From IMG/VR virus record IMGVR_UViG_3300048065_000122, positions 1-27,113 of that record: a stretch of DNA of 27,113 bases; one strand, written 5' to 3'. Below are positions 13,856-20,543 of this stretch, one piece after another. The DNA comes from a virus. Below the pieces are notes generated by a model that was not told the origin of the DNA, searched no databases, and was given only the letters and a program-made list of their open reading frames with translations. The first letter of the stretch is position 1. Every line of letters begins with the position of its first letter. The position numbers and the translations under genes were made by a program.

Positions 13856-15562
13856 ATGAAACTGATATTTGATATCGAAGCAGACCACCTGCTTGAGCAA
13901 GTCTCACAAGTGTGGTGTATAGTGGCAAGGGATATTGATACCAATGAGGTACACACCTTTGACCCCAACAGTATCAAGGAAGGTCTAGACTTTCTCAAGC
14001 AAGCAGACATGCTAATTGGTCACAACATTATTTCATATGACCTACAGGTATTGAAGAAGCTGTATGACTTTGAGTATGATGGACAACTGCTTGACACTTT
14101 GGTATACTCTCGTACCATCTGGCCTAACTTAAAAGAACTAGACTACAAGTTATACCAGAAGGGTAAGTTTGAATCTAAGTTAATTGGAAGCCACAGCCTG
14201 AAGGCATGGGGCATTAGACTAGGGGAGTTAAAGGGTGCGTTTAACAGTGGTACAGAAAGCTTTGCAATATTCACACAGGAAATGCTCGACTACTGTGTCC
14301 AAGACACACAAGTCACAGCAACCTTATACAAAAGAATCAAGTCAAAAGACTTCAACCAAGAAGCCCTCGACTTAGAACAGAAGCTTCACACACTTCTATT
14401 AGAGCAGGAGAACACAGGGTTTCCGTTCAATGTAGAAGAGGCAGAGGCTTTGTTCACCAAGCTACAGTCACGCAAGATGACGATTGAACAGGAACTACAG
14501 GATACGTTTGAGCCTACACTAGTGGAGCTTAAGACTAAGACTAAAGTTATACCATTCAATCCAGCATCACGACAGCAGATTGCTGACAGACTAATGAAGC
14601 GTGGTTGGCAACCCGATGTGTTTACTGATAACGGTGACCCTAAGGTAGATGAGACAGTGCTTGCAGGTATTGATATGCCTGAGGCTAAACTACTGAACGA
14701 GTACCTACTACTCAATAAACGTATCGGTCAGCTTGGTACTGGCAAACAAGCATGGCTTAAACTACAGAAGGATGGTAAGATACATGGACGTGTCAATCAT
14801 ATGGGTGCAGTTACTTCACGCTGTACGCACAACAATCCAAACGTGGCTCAAGTCCCTAGTGTTGGTGCGGAGTATGGCACGGAATGTCGTAGCTTGTTTC
14901 ATGCTCCTGACGGCTATAGTCTTCTGGGGGCTGATGCTTCTGGGTTGGAACTTAGATGTCTTGCTCATTATATGGCTTCTTACGATGACGGTTCTTATAG
15001 TAAAGTAGTCCTTGATGGTGACGTGCATACCACAAACCAAGAAGCGGCTGGGCTACCTACTCGTTCCAATGCCAAGACATTCATCTATGGATTTCTTTAT
15101 GGTGCAGGTGATGAGAAGATTGGTAAGATTATTGGCAAGGGTTCAGGTGAGGGTAGAAAAATCAAGAAAAAATTTCTATCTAAACTACCTGCACTAAAGT
15201 ACCTGAAGGATGCTGTATCTGATGCGGCAGAAAAACGTGGTTGGATTAAGGGACTTGACGGACGTGTCATTCCTATACGTCACAGTCATGCCGCACTTAA
15301 TACTTTACTTCAAAGTTGTGGTGCAATCATTTGTAAAACTTGGTATGTTCGTATTGCCAAAGCTATCAAGGAAGCTAACTTAGATGCAACAATCGTAGCG
15401 TTTGTACATGATGAGGTACAGCTACTAGTTAAGAAAGGACAAGAAGATGAGACAGGCAGAATTATTCAACGATGTATGCGAGACACAGAACAGCAGTTCA
15501 ACTTCAGATGTAGACTTGACAGTGACTACAAGTACGGAAGTAACTGGGCAGACACCCACTAA
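13856..15562 (+). CDS. Family A DNA polymerase (T7 gp5 type), without thioredoxin-binding insertion
   Basis: 568 residues from ATG 13856, preceded by CGGAG; an in-frame GTG at 13841 adds only five residues. The 3'-5' exonuclease is intact: D6 and E8 (FDIEA), then GHNIISYD and DYCVQDTQ. Polymerase motifs A (GADASGLELRCLAH), B (RSNAKTFIYGFLYGAGDEKIG) and C (H518-D519-E520) are present. T7 gp5 has 704 residues. Most of the difference falls where T7 has its thioredoxin-binding loop: only about 15 residues lie between the thumb helix and the VIPFNPASR block. Processivity must therefore be secured otherwise. Confidence 0.96.
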   Translation: MKLIFDIEADHLLEQVSQVWCIVARDIDTNEVHTFDPNSIKEGLDFLKQADMLIGHNIISYDLQVLKKLYDFEYDGQLLDTLVYSRTIWPNLKELDYKLYQKGKFESKLIGSHSLKAWGIRLGELKGAFNSGTESFAIFTQEMLDYCVQDTQVTATLYKRIKSKDFNQEALDLEQKLHTLLLEQENTGFPFNVEEAEALFTKLQSRKMTIEQELQDTFEPTLVELKTKTKVIPFNPASRQQIADRLMKRGWQPDVFTDNGDPKVDETVLAGIDMPEAKLLNEYLLLNKRIGQLGTGKQAWLKLQKDGKIHGRVNHMGAVTSRCTHNNPNVAQVPSVGAEYGTECRSLFHAPDGYSLLGADASGLELRCLAHYMASYDDGSYSKVVLDGDVHTTNQEAAGLPTRSNAKTFIYGFLYGAGDEKIGKIIGKGSGEGRKIKKKFLSKLPALKYLKDAVSDAAEKRGWIKGLDGRVIPIRHSHAALNTLLQSCGAIICKTWYVRIAKAIKEANLDATIVAFVHDEVQLLVKKGQEDETGRIIQRCMRDTEQQFNFRCRLDSDYKYGSNWADTH

Positions 15563-16037
15563 CATTAACTGTGTCTTTGAAGATGGTGAGTGGTGGTACT
15601 ACGGACAAGCTAACGGCAGACGTAGACTAGCCTCACATAACAAGAAGAACATTACCATGTACGTTAATGGTAAGTACGTACCTAAGTCACATCCTCTGTG
15701 GAAAGCAGGTAGGTACAAGTCATTCAACGATGCCGCTTTCTCTAGCTTAGAGAACTACACTCGTAGTAAAGAAGGTCAGGTGTACATCATCACTAACTCA
15801 GCATGGCCTGATTGGGTGAAGATTGGCATGGCTGTTGACGCAGAAGACAGGCTCAATGGTTACCAGACTAGCAGTCCGATGCGTGACTACAAGCTAATGT
15901 ACTCTGTGTCTACAGAAGACAGACGTAAGACAGAAGCCCTTGCTCACAAACAAGCTGGTAAGATTGCAGAGCGTAGGGGTGAGTGGTTCAAGATGTCAGT
16001 AGCACAGGCAAAGGAGTGTATCCAGCATGGACTTTGA
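15447..16037 (+). CDS. GIY-YIG-related (T5orf172 / MUG113-like) nuclease-type protein
   Basis: 196 residues from ATG 15447, with AAAGGA seven bases upstream, giving a 116-base overlap with the DNA polymerase gene. Residues 110-150 show the compact GIY-YIG-like core: GQVYIITN, VKIG (124-127), R135-L136 and YQTSSP. Glu163 and a GEWF block (178-181) follow near the C-terminus. Residues ~40-105 form a separate Trp/Tyr-rich domain (EDGEWWYYGQ). Such free-standing genes next to polymerase genes are often homing endonucleases or DNA repair nucleases. The Ser/Thr-rich first ~38 residues, lying in the overlap, may be non-functional; the real start could be later, at a non-ATG codon. Confidence 0.7.
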   Translation: MRQAELFNDVCETQNSSSTSDVDLTVTTSTEVTGQTPTNINCVFEDGEWWYYGQANGRRRLASHNKKNITMYVNGKYVPKSHPLWKAGRYKSFNDAAFSSLENYTRSKEGQVYIITNSAWPDWVKIGMAVDAEDRLNGYQTSSPMRDYKLMYSVSTEDRRKTEALAHKQAGKIAERRGEWFKMSVAQAKECIQHGL

Positions 16038-16233
16038 TTTCTTTTTCAAGATGGTCTGTACCATCAGCTTTGCAGGGGTTACCTTTGTACTGTGTATCAA
16101 GTGGATTGTTGAATCATATCTTGATTACTTACAAGTAACTACAGGTATCAAAGTGATTACCCATGCAGAGTTGAAAGACAAAGAACTAAGAGAAGACAGA
16201 GAGGAGAATAACGATGACCCTTTTGCTCATTGA
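16027..16233 (+). CDS. Small N-terminally anchored membrane protein
   Basis: 68 residues with an AAGGAG site about nine bases upstream. Residues ~8-28 form one transmembrane span (MVCTISFAGVTFVLCIKWIV). An amphipathic helix and a strongly acidic, polar end (LKDKELREDREENNDDPFAH) follow, presumably in the cytoplasm. It overlaps both neighbours, the nuclease-like gene and the exonuclease gene. A membrane tether for a replication or recombination factor is conceivable, but no family is recognised. Confidence 0.6.
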   Translation: MDFDFFFKMVCTISFAGVTFVLCIKWIVESYLDYLQVTTGIKVITHAELKDKELREDREENNDDPFAH

Positions 16234-16936
16234 TGCAGACATCATAGCCTTCAAAGCTTGTGCTTCTGCTGAGACACCAGTAAATTGGGGTAATGGTTTA
16301 TGGACACTACACTGCTTTGAAGATGAAGTAGCTGTAAGACTTGATGACCAGATATCCAAGTTAACAGATGAAGCACCTGTACAAGATTGCATACTTGCTT
16401 TGTCGGACAAGACCAACTTCCGTAAAGAGGTTGCATCTTACTACAAAGCTAACAGAACAGATGTGCGTAAGCCTATGCTTTTACCTTGGGCTAGGCAGTA
16501 CCTGATTGACAAATACAACACAATAATTTACAAGGGATTGGAGGCTGATGATGTCCTTGGGATACTTGGTAGCAACCCTGCCTCAGATACCATCATATGG
16601 TCAGAGGACAAAGACCTACTCACAATACCTACTAAACACTGGATTGATGGAGAAGTATATGAACAAGACCAAGCTGGTGCAGACTACAATTTCTATTACC
16701 AAACTCTTGTTGGTGATAGCACAGACAACTACAAGGGCTGTCCTAAAGTTGGTGCTGTTACTGCCCATAAACTCCTTGGAGCTAATAGCTCATGGGACAC
16801 AGTGGTTACTGCGTTTGCTAAACAAGGTTTATCAGAAGATGTAGCAATCGAACAAGCAAGACTAGCACGTATCCTACGTGATGGTGAATATGATACAGAC
16901 ACAGGAGAGGTAAAGTTATGGAATGGAAGAACGTAG
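16214..16936 (+). CDS. 5'-3' exonuclease (T7 gp6 type, FEN family)
   Basis: 240 residues (T7 gp6: 300) with an AGAGGAG site. The metal-binding acidic motifs of the 5'-nuclease family are all visible: LLIDADIIAFKA at the N-terminus, YYKANRTDVRKP, GLEADDVLG, SEDKDLLTIP, and GDSTDNYKGCPKVGAVTA, the last combining acidic ligands with the helix-three-turn-helix. It removes RNA primers, degrades host DNA and contributes to recombination and concatemer formation. It ends with an 19-base overlap with the DUF3310 gene. Confidence 0.92.
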   Translation: MTLLLIDADIIAFKACASAETPVNWGNGLWTLHCFEDEVAVRLDDQISKLTDEAPVQDCILALSDKTNFRKEVASYYKANRTDVRKPMLLPWARQYLIDKYNTIIYKGLEADDVLGILGSNPASDTIIWSEDKDLLTIPTKHWIDGEVYEQDQAGADYNFYYQTLVGDSTDNYKGCPKVGAVTAHKLLGANSSWDTVVTAFAKQGLSEDVAIEQARLARILRDGEYDTDTGEVKLWNGRT

Positions 16937-17205
16937 ACCCATCACAGATGGAACAACCGTCAATGCTAGACGATATGGTAAACAGTCCACCACACTACGC
17001 TGAAGGTAAGATTGAAACCATTGATTACATCGTGGATGTACTAGGTGAGTACGAAGCTTTAAGTTACTGTCAGGGTAACGTAATTAAATACACAGGCTCT
17101 CGTATGTTCAAGAAGAACAACCCTATTCAGGATGCCAAGAAAGCTATCTGGTACTTGAACAAGATGATAGAGCTTATGGAAAAAACTAAGGGAGTCAACT
17201 GGTGA
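16918..17205 (+). CDS. DUF3310 protein, related to T7 gp1.7 nucleotide kinase
   Basis: 95 residues, with AGGAGAGG upstream. After a variable N-terminus the DUF3310 core appears: VNSPPHYAEGKIETIDYI, ALSYCQGNVIKY, and the helix DAKKAIWYLNKMIE. The same fold occurs in T7 gp1.7, shown to phosphorylate dTMP and dGMP without a classical P-loop. Placed directly before the thymidylate synthase gene, it could convert dTMP to dTDP. It is coupled to ThyX by a GTGA overlap. The kinase activity is inferred from family and context. Confidence 0.75.
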   Translation: MEWKNVDPSQMEQPSMLDDMVNSPPHYAEGKIETIDYIVDVLGEYEALSYCQGNVIKYTGSRMFKKNNPIQDAKKAIWYLNKMIELMEKTKGVNW

Positions 17206-17864
17206 AGGTAGTATTAGTTGACCATATGGGTAGTGACTTGACTGTAGTAAATGCCGCAAGAGTTTCATTCGGTAAACACACAGACAAGTTCACTGCCAAG
17301 GATGAGAAGCTTATCCAGTACCTAGCCAAGCATAATCATTGGTCACCATTCGCACACTGCTTCATGCAGTTCCGAATCAAAGCACCAATCTTTGTGGCTA
17401 GGCAACTGGTAAAGCATCAGGTAGGGTTGACATGGAACGAGGTATCTCGTAGGTACGTTGATGATGAGCCAGAGTTTTACTACCCTAAAGAGTGGAGAGC
17501 TAAACCTGTTAACAGTAAGCAGGGTAGTAATGGTAAGGCACAATCTCAATACTTTCCTGACAAGTATGTTATAGACTGTTCCCAATTGGCTATGCACAAT
17601 TATCGCAAGATGATTAATCAAGGGATTGCACCAGAGCAAGCACGTATGATATTACCACAGAACACTATGACAGAGTGGTACTGGTCAGGTAGTCTAATGG
17701 CTTTTGCTCGTGTGTGTAACCAGAGGCTTGACCCACATACTCAGGAAGAGACACAAACAATAGCAGGTTACATTTCAGAACACATCTGGTCACTGTACCC
17801 TAATAGTTATCTAGCATTGATAGGAGAAAAGGATGAACTTCAAAGAGTATCAGAAGAGGGCTAA
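17202..17864 (+). CDS. thyX: Flavin-dependent thymidylate synthase ThyX
   Basis: 220 residues from a GTG at 17202 in a GTGA overlap, with GGGAG upstream. It methylates dUMP to dTMP using methylenetetrahydrofolate, FADH2 and NADPH. The family fold is clear: VNAARVSFGK, HNHWSPFAHCFMQF, PIFVARQLVKHQ, TWNEVSRRYV, and the late ILPQNTMTEWYWSGS. The signature R-H-R...N-E-x-S-x-R-Y is altered to K71-H72-Q73, with N79-E80 and S82-x-R84-Y85 kept. The C-terminus overlaps the MazG gene by 32 bases. It supplies thymidylate for phage DNA independent of a host ThyA. Confidence 0.95.
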   Translation: MKVVLVDHMGSDLTVVNAARVSFGKHTDKFTAKDEKLIQYLAKHNHWSPFAHCFMQFRIKAPIFVARQLVKHQVGLTWNEVSRRYVDDEPEFYYPKEWRAKPVNSKQGSNGKAQSQYFPDKYVIDCSQLAMHNYRKMINQGIAPEQARMILPQNTMTEWYWSGSLMAFARVCNQRLDPHTQEETQTIAGYISEHIWSLYPNSYLALIGEKDELQRVSEEG

Positions 17865-18153
17865 TGCTACAGCCATTTATGATGTAAAGTTTAGCATCAT
17901 GTACCCCACACTTGGACTAGCAGGTGAGGCAGGGGAAGTAGCAGACAAAGTAAAGAAGATTATTCGTGACAACAAAAGTATCGTAGATGAACGAGTAGAG
18001 ATTGCCAAGGAGCTTGGTGATGTGCTATGGTATCTAGCGGCAGTGTCACGAGACATTGGGGTAACGCTTGAGGATGTAGCACAGATGAACATCGAGAAGC
18101 TTGAGAGTAGGAAAGAACGAGGAACATTACAAGGGAATGGTGACAACCGATGA
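17833..18153 (+). CDS. mazG: MazG-type nucleoside triphosphate pyrophosphohydrolase
   Basis: 106 residues. The E-x2-E...E-x2-D metal-binding signature is present: E32 and E35 in GLAGEAGEVADK, and E60 and D63 in KELGDVLWYL, 24 residues apart. This is a single-domain MazG, as found in many marine phages. It hydrolyses NTPs or dNTPs to monophosphates, with proposed roles in cleaning the nucleotide pool, recycling host dNTPs or lowering alarmone. It stands between ThyX and ribonucleotide reductase in one operon, which supports a nucleotide-pool role. It has an AGGAGAAAAGG site inside the ThyX coding region. Confidence 0.92.
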   Translation: MNFKEYQKRANATAIYDVKFSIMYPTLGLAGEAGEVADKVKKIIRDNKSIVDERVEIAKELGDVLWYLAAVSRDIGVTLEDVAQMNIEKLESRKERGTLQGNGDNR

Positions 18154-20048
18154 ATAATTATCTACCAACAGACTACCAGACCTTCATTGCTACCAGCCGA
18201 TATGCACGATGGCTAGAGGATGAAGGCAGACGTGAGACATGGCCTGAGACTGTGGCACGTTACATTAACTTTATGGGTAGCAAAGTAAAGCTACCTAACA
18301 AAACATGGGATGACTTAGAGACTGCCATCCTAAACCTAGACATCATGCCTTCAATGAGGGCATTGATGACAGCAGGGGTAGCCGCAGAGCGAGACAACAC
18401 CTGCATCTACAACTGCTCCTATCTACCAGTAGACCATATCCGTGCCTTTGATGAGGCCATGTATATCCTACTGTGTGGTACAGGCGTAGGCTTCTCAGTA
18501 GAGCGTCAGTCTATTACCAAGCTACCTGAAGTACCTAAACAGTTTGATACAGAGAACAAACCTATCGTTGTTGCAGACAGTAAAGAAGGGTGGGCTAAAG
18601 CACTACACTCTCTGATTAGTAGTCTGTATTCAGGTATCATCCCTCGTTGGGATACCTCAAAGGTACGTCCAGCAGGTGCAAGGCTCAAGACATTCGGTGG
18701 ACGTGCATCAGGTGCTGAACCACTGATTGAGTTGTTTGACTTTGTTGTAGCCAAGTTCAAGGGTGCGGCAGGTCGCAAGCTCAACAGCCTTGAGTGCCAC
18801 GACATCATGTGTAAGATTGGTGAGGTTGTAGTAGTTGGTGGTGTACGTAGGTCAGCAATGATTAGCTTGTCTAACCTAAGTGACACACGCATGGCTCATG
18901 CTAAGTCAGGCTCGTGGTGGGAGAACGAAGGCCAACGTGCATTGGCTAATAACTCTGCCGCCTATACAGAGAAGCCAGACATGGAGACATTCATCCGTGA
19001 GTGGCTATCACTAGTGGAGAGTAAGTCTGGTGAGCGTGGCATCTTCAGCCGTGTTGCGGCAGACAAGCACGTAGAGAAGAATGGCAGACGTGAGACAGGA
19101 CATGAGTGGGGTACTAACCCATGCTCTGAGATTATCCTACGTCCTTACCAGTTCTGTAACTTGACTGAGGTTGTGGTACGTGAGAGCGATGACCTAGCTA
19201 CACTAAAGCGTAAGGTAGAGCTAGCCACACTGCTAGGTACTATCCAATCTACATTCACTAAGATGCCTTACTTGCGTAAGGTGTGGCAGAAGAACACAGA
19301 GCAAGAGCGTTTACTTGGTGTATCACTGACAGGTATCATGGACAACAGGCTACTGTCTAAGTCTGTGGACAGCCCACACTGGCTGGCTGAGATGAAGCAG
19401 GTAGCTATTGATACTAACGCTAAGTATGCAGAGAAGTTTGGTATCGAACAGTCAGCCGCTATCACCTGTGTTAAACCATCTGGTACAGTGTCACAGCTAG
19501 TTGATAGTGCCTCTGGTATCCACGCACGTCACAGTGAGTACTATGTACGTACAGTACGTGGTGATAACAAAGACCCACTGACACAGTTCATGAAGGATAG
19601 TGGTATCCCTGCTGAACCGTGTGTAATGAAGCCTGATGCTACTACAGTCTTCAGCTTCCCTATGCGTTCACCAATGGGTGCTATCACTCGTAACGATATG
19701 ACCGCACTGGAACAGCTTGAACTGTGGAAGACCTACGCACTAGCATGGTGTGAACACAAGCCATCTGTGACTATTACAGTACGTGATGCAGAGTGGATGG
19801 CAGTGGGAGCATGGGTGTACGAGAACTTTGACATATGCTCTGGTATCTCATTCCTACCACACAGTGACCACACATATGCACAAGCACCCTATCAAGATAT
19901 AGACAAGGAACAGTATGAAGAACTTAAAGAACAAATGCCTAAGACGATTGATTGGACATCTCTTGCTCTATATGAAAAAGAGGACAGCACCTCAGGGTCA
20001 CAAACTCTAGCTTGTACGGCTGGTGCTTGTGAAATTGTAGACATCTAA
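18150..20048 (+). CDS. nrdJ: Class II (adenosylcobalamin-dependent) ribonucleotide reductase
   Basis: 632 residues, in the size range of monomeric class II enzymes. It reduces ribonucleotides to deoxyribonucleotides with a cobalamin-derived thiyl radical. Visible elements: MPSMRALMTAG and NTCIYNCSYL (C85, C89) in the N-terminal part; LCGTGVGFSVER; GGVRRSAMISLS; the finger-loop motif NPCSEI with C325 and E327; KPSGTVSQLVDSASGIHARH; and the C-terminal redox pair C622/C627 in ACTAGACEIVDI. No small subunit (NrdB) gene or glycyl-radical motif is present, consistent with class II. It implies a host with B12 available. Confidence 0.94.
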   Translation: MNNYLPTDYQTFIATSRYARWLEDEGRRETWPETVARYINFMGSKVKLPNKTWDDLETAILNLDIMPSMRALMTAGVAAERDNTCIYNCSYLPVDHIRAFDEAMYILLCGTGVGFSVERQSITKLPEVPKQFDTENKPIVVADSKEGWAKALHSLISSLYSGIIPRWDTSKVRPAGARLKTFGGRASGAEPLIELFDFVVAKFKGAAGRKLNSLECHDIMCKIGEVVVVGGVRRSAMISLSNLSDTRMAHAKSGSWWENEGQRALANNSAAYTEKPDMETFIREWLSLVESKSGERGIFSRVAADKHVEKNGRRETGHEWGTNPCSEIILRPYQFCNLTEVVVRESDDLATLKRKVELATLLGTIQSTFTKMPYLRKVWQKNTEQERLLGVSLTGIMDNRLLSKSVDSPHWLAEMKQVAIDTNAKYAEKFGIEQSAAITCVKPSGTVSQLVDSASGIHARHSEYYVRTVRGDNKDPLTQFMKDSGIPAEPCVMKPDATTVFSFPMRSPMGAITRNDMTALEQLELWKTYALAWCEHKPSVTITVRDAEWMAVGAWVYENFDICSGISFLPHSDHTYAQAPYQDIDKEQYEELKEQMPKTIDWTSLALYEKEDSTSGSQTLACTAGACEIVDI

Positions 20049-20058
20049 CCGTTTAGAT

Positions 20059-20083
20059 TAGGGGGTTTAATCGCCCCCTATTT
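20059..20083 (+). terminator. Rho-independent terminator after the ribonucleotide reductase gene
   Basis: TAGGGGG (20059-20065) and CCCCCTA (20074-20080) form a seven-pair stem, extendable by a G-T pair, with a loop of six to eight bases, followed by TTTCT. It closes the middle transcription unit directly in front of the promoter at 20084. The T-run is short, so efficiency may be partial. Confidence 0.7.
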
Positions 20084-20100
20084 CTAAAGTTGACCTATAG
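20084..20100 (+). promoter_or_regulatory. Phage RNAP promoter, late structural genes
   Basis: CTAAAGTTGACCTATAG, identical to 10916-10932, followed by GC. +1 would be G20100. It stands between the terminator and the first structural-block gene and should drive portal, scaffold, capsid and tail genes. Confidence 0.8.
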
Positions 20101-20110
20101 GCAATTAATT

Positions 20111-20287
20111 ATGAACATATTCAATCAAGAACCAGTTCCATCTATAGAATTAATTAAACATCTCAAGGAAAAATATCCAGATAAACTTCCAATTAGTAAA
20201 GTTTCCTTAGAGGAACTTAGTTATCTGCAAGGCCAGCAGAGTATTATACAACAGTTGGAAGTGTTGTACAACCAGAATGAGGATTAA
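20111..20287 (+). CDS. Small protein at the head of the structural operon, unknown function
   Basis: 58 residues from ATG 20111; an earlier in-frame TTG (20090) lies inside the promoter and is rejected. If transcription starts at 20100, the leader is only 11 bases with no Shine-Dalgarno sequence, so translation would be nearly leaderless. The protein is helical with a Lys-rich first half (ELIKHLKEKYPDKLP) and a Gln/Leu-rich helix (LSYLQGQQSIIQQLEVLY). It may be a minor virion or assembly factor; there is no recognised domain. Confidence 0.6.
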   Translation: MNIFNQEPVPSIELIKHLKEKYPDKLPISKVSLEELSYLQGQQSIIQQLEVLYNQNED

Positions 20288-20292
20288 CGACA

Positions 20293-20532
20293 ATGTGTAT
20301 GTCATCACCAAAATCACCAACACCTGTAAAAGTTGCTCAAGCACCACCTGTAACTGCATCTACACCAGAGTTTGAAACAGAACTAGCTGAAGTAGACACT
20401 GCGGCACAGCAAGCAGGTAAGAAGAAGATGGGTAAAGGTAAACTAAAAGTAGCTCCTAAAGACCCATCACTGTCAGTTGGCGGTGGACAGGGCGGTTCAG
20501 GCTCTGGTACTGGAGTAAATGTATCCACGTAA
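20293..20532 (+). CDS. Small low-complexity protein upstream of portal
   Basis: 79 residues beginning MCMSSPKSPTPV and continuing with a Pro/Ala/Thr-rich stretch, then a Lys-rich section (GKKKMGKGKLKVAPKD) and a Gly/Ser-rich end. The composition suggests a disordered protein. Short proteins with an MC-start and Pro-rich sequence stand directly before the portal in other marine T7-like phages, where they are usually left as hypothetical. A role in head assembly or the virion is plausible from position only. Confidence 0.65.
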   Translation: MCMSSPKSPTPVKVAQAPPVTASTPEFETELAEVDTAAQQAGKKKMGKGKLKVAPKDPSLSVGGGQGGSGSGTGVNVST

Positions 20533-20543
20533 GGGGTAACAAT

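Noticed and set aside
18506-18892. 128-codon ORF on the minus strand within nrdJ (and other minus-strand ORFs across the window)
   Set aside because: All are antisense to strongly supported + strand genes, with shadow-like composition. No promoter or gap on the minus strand supports them.
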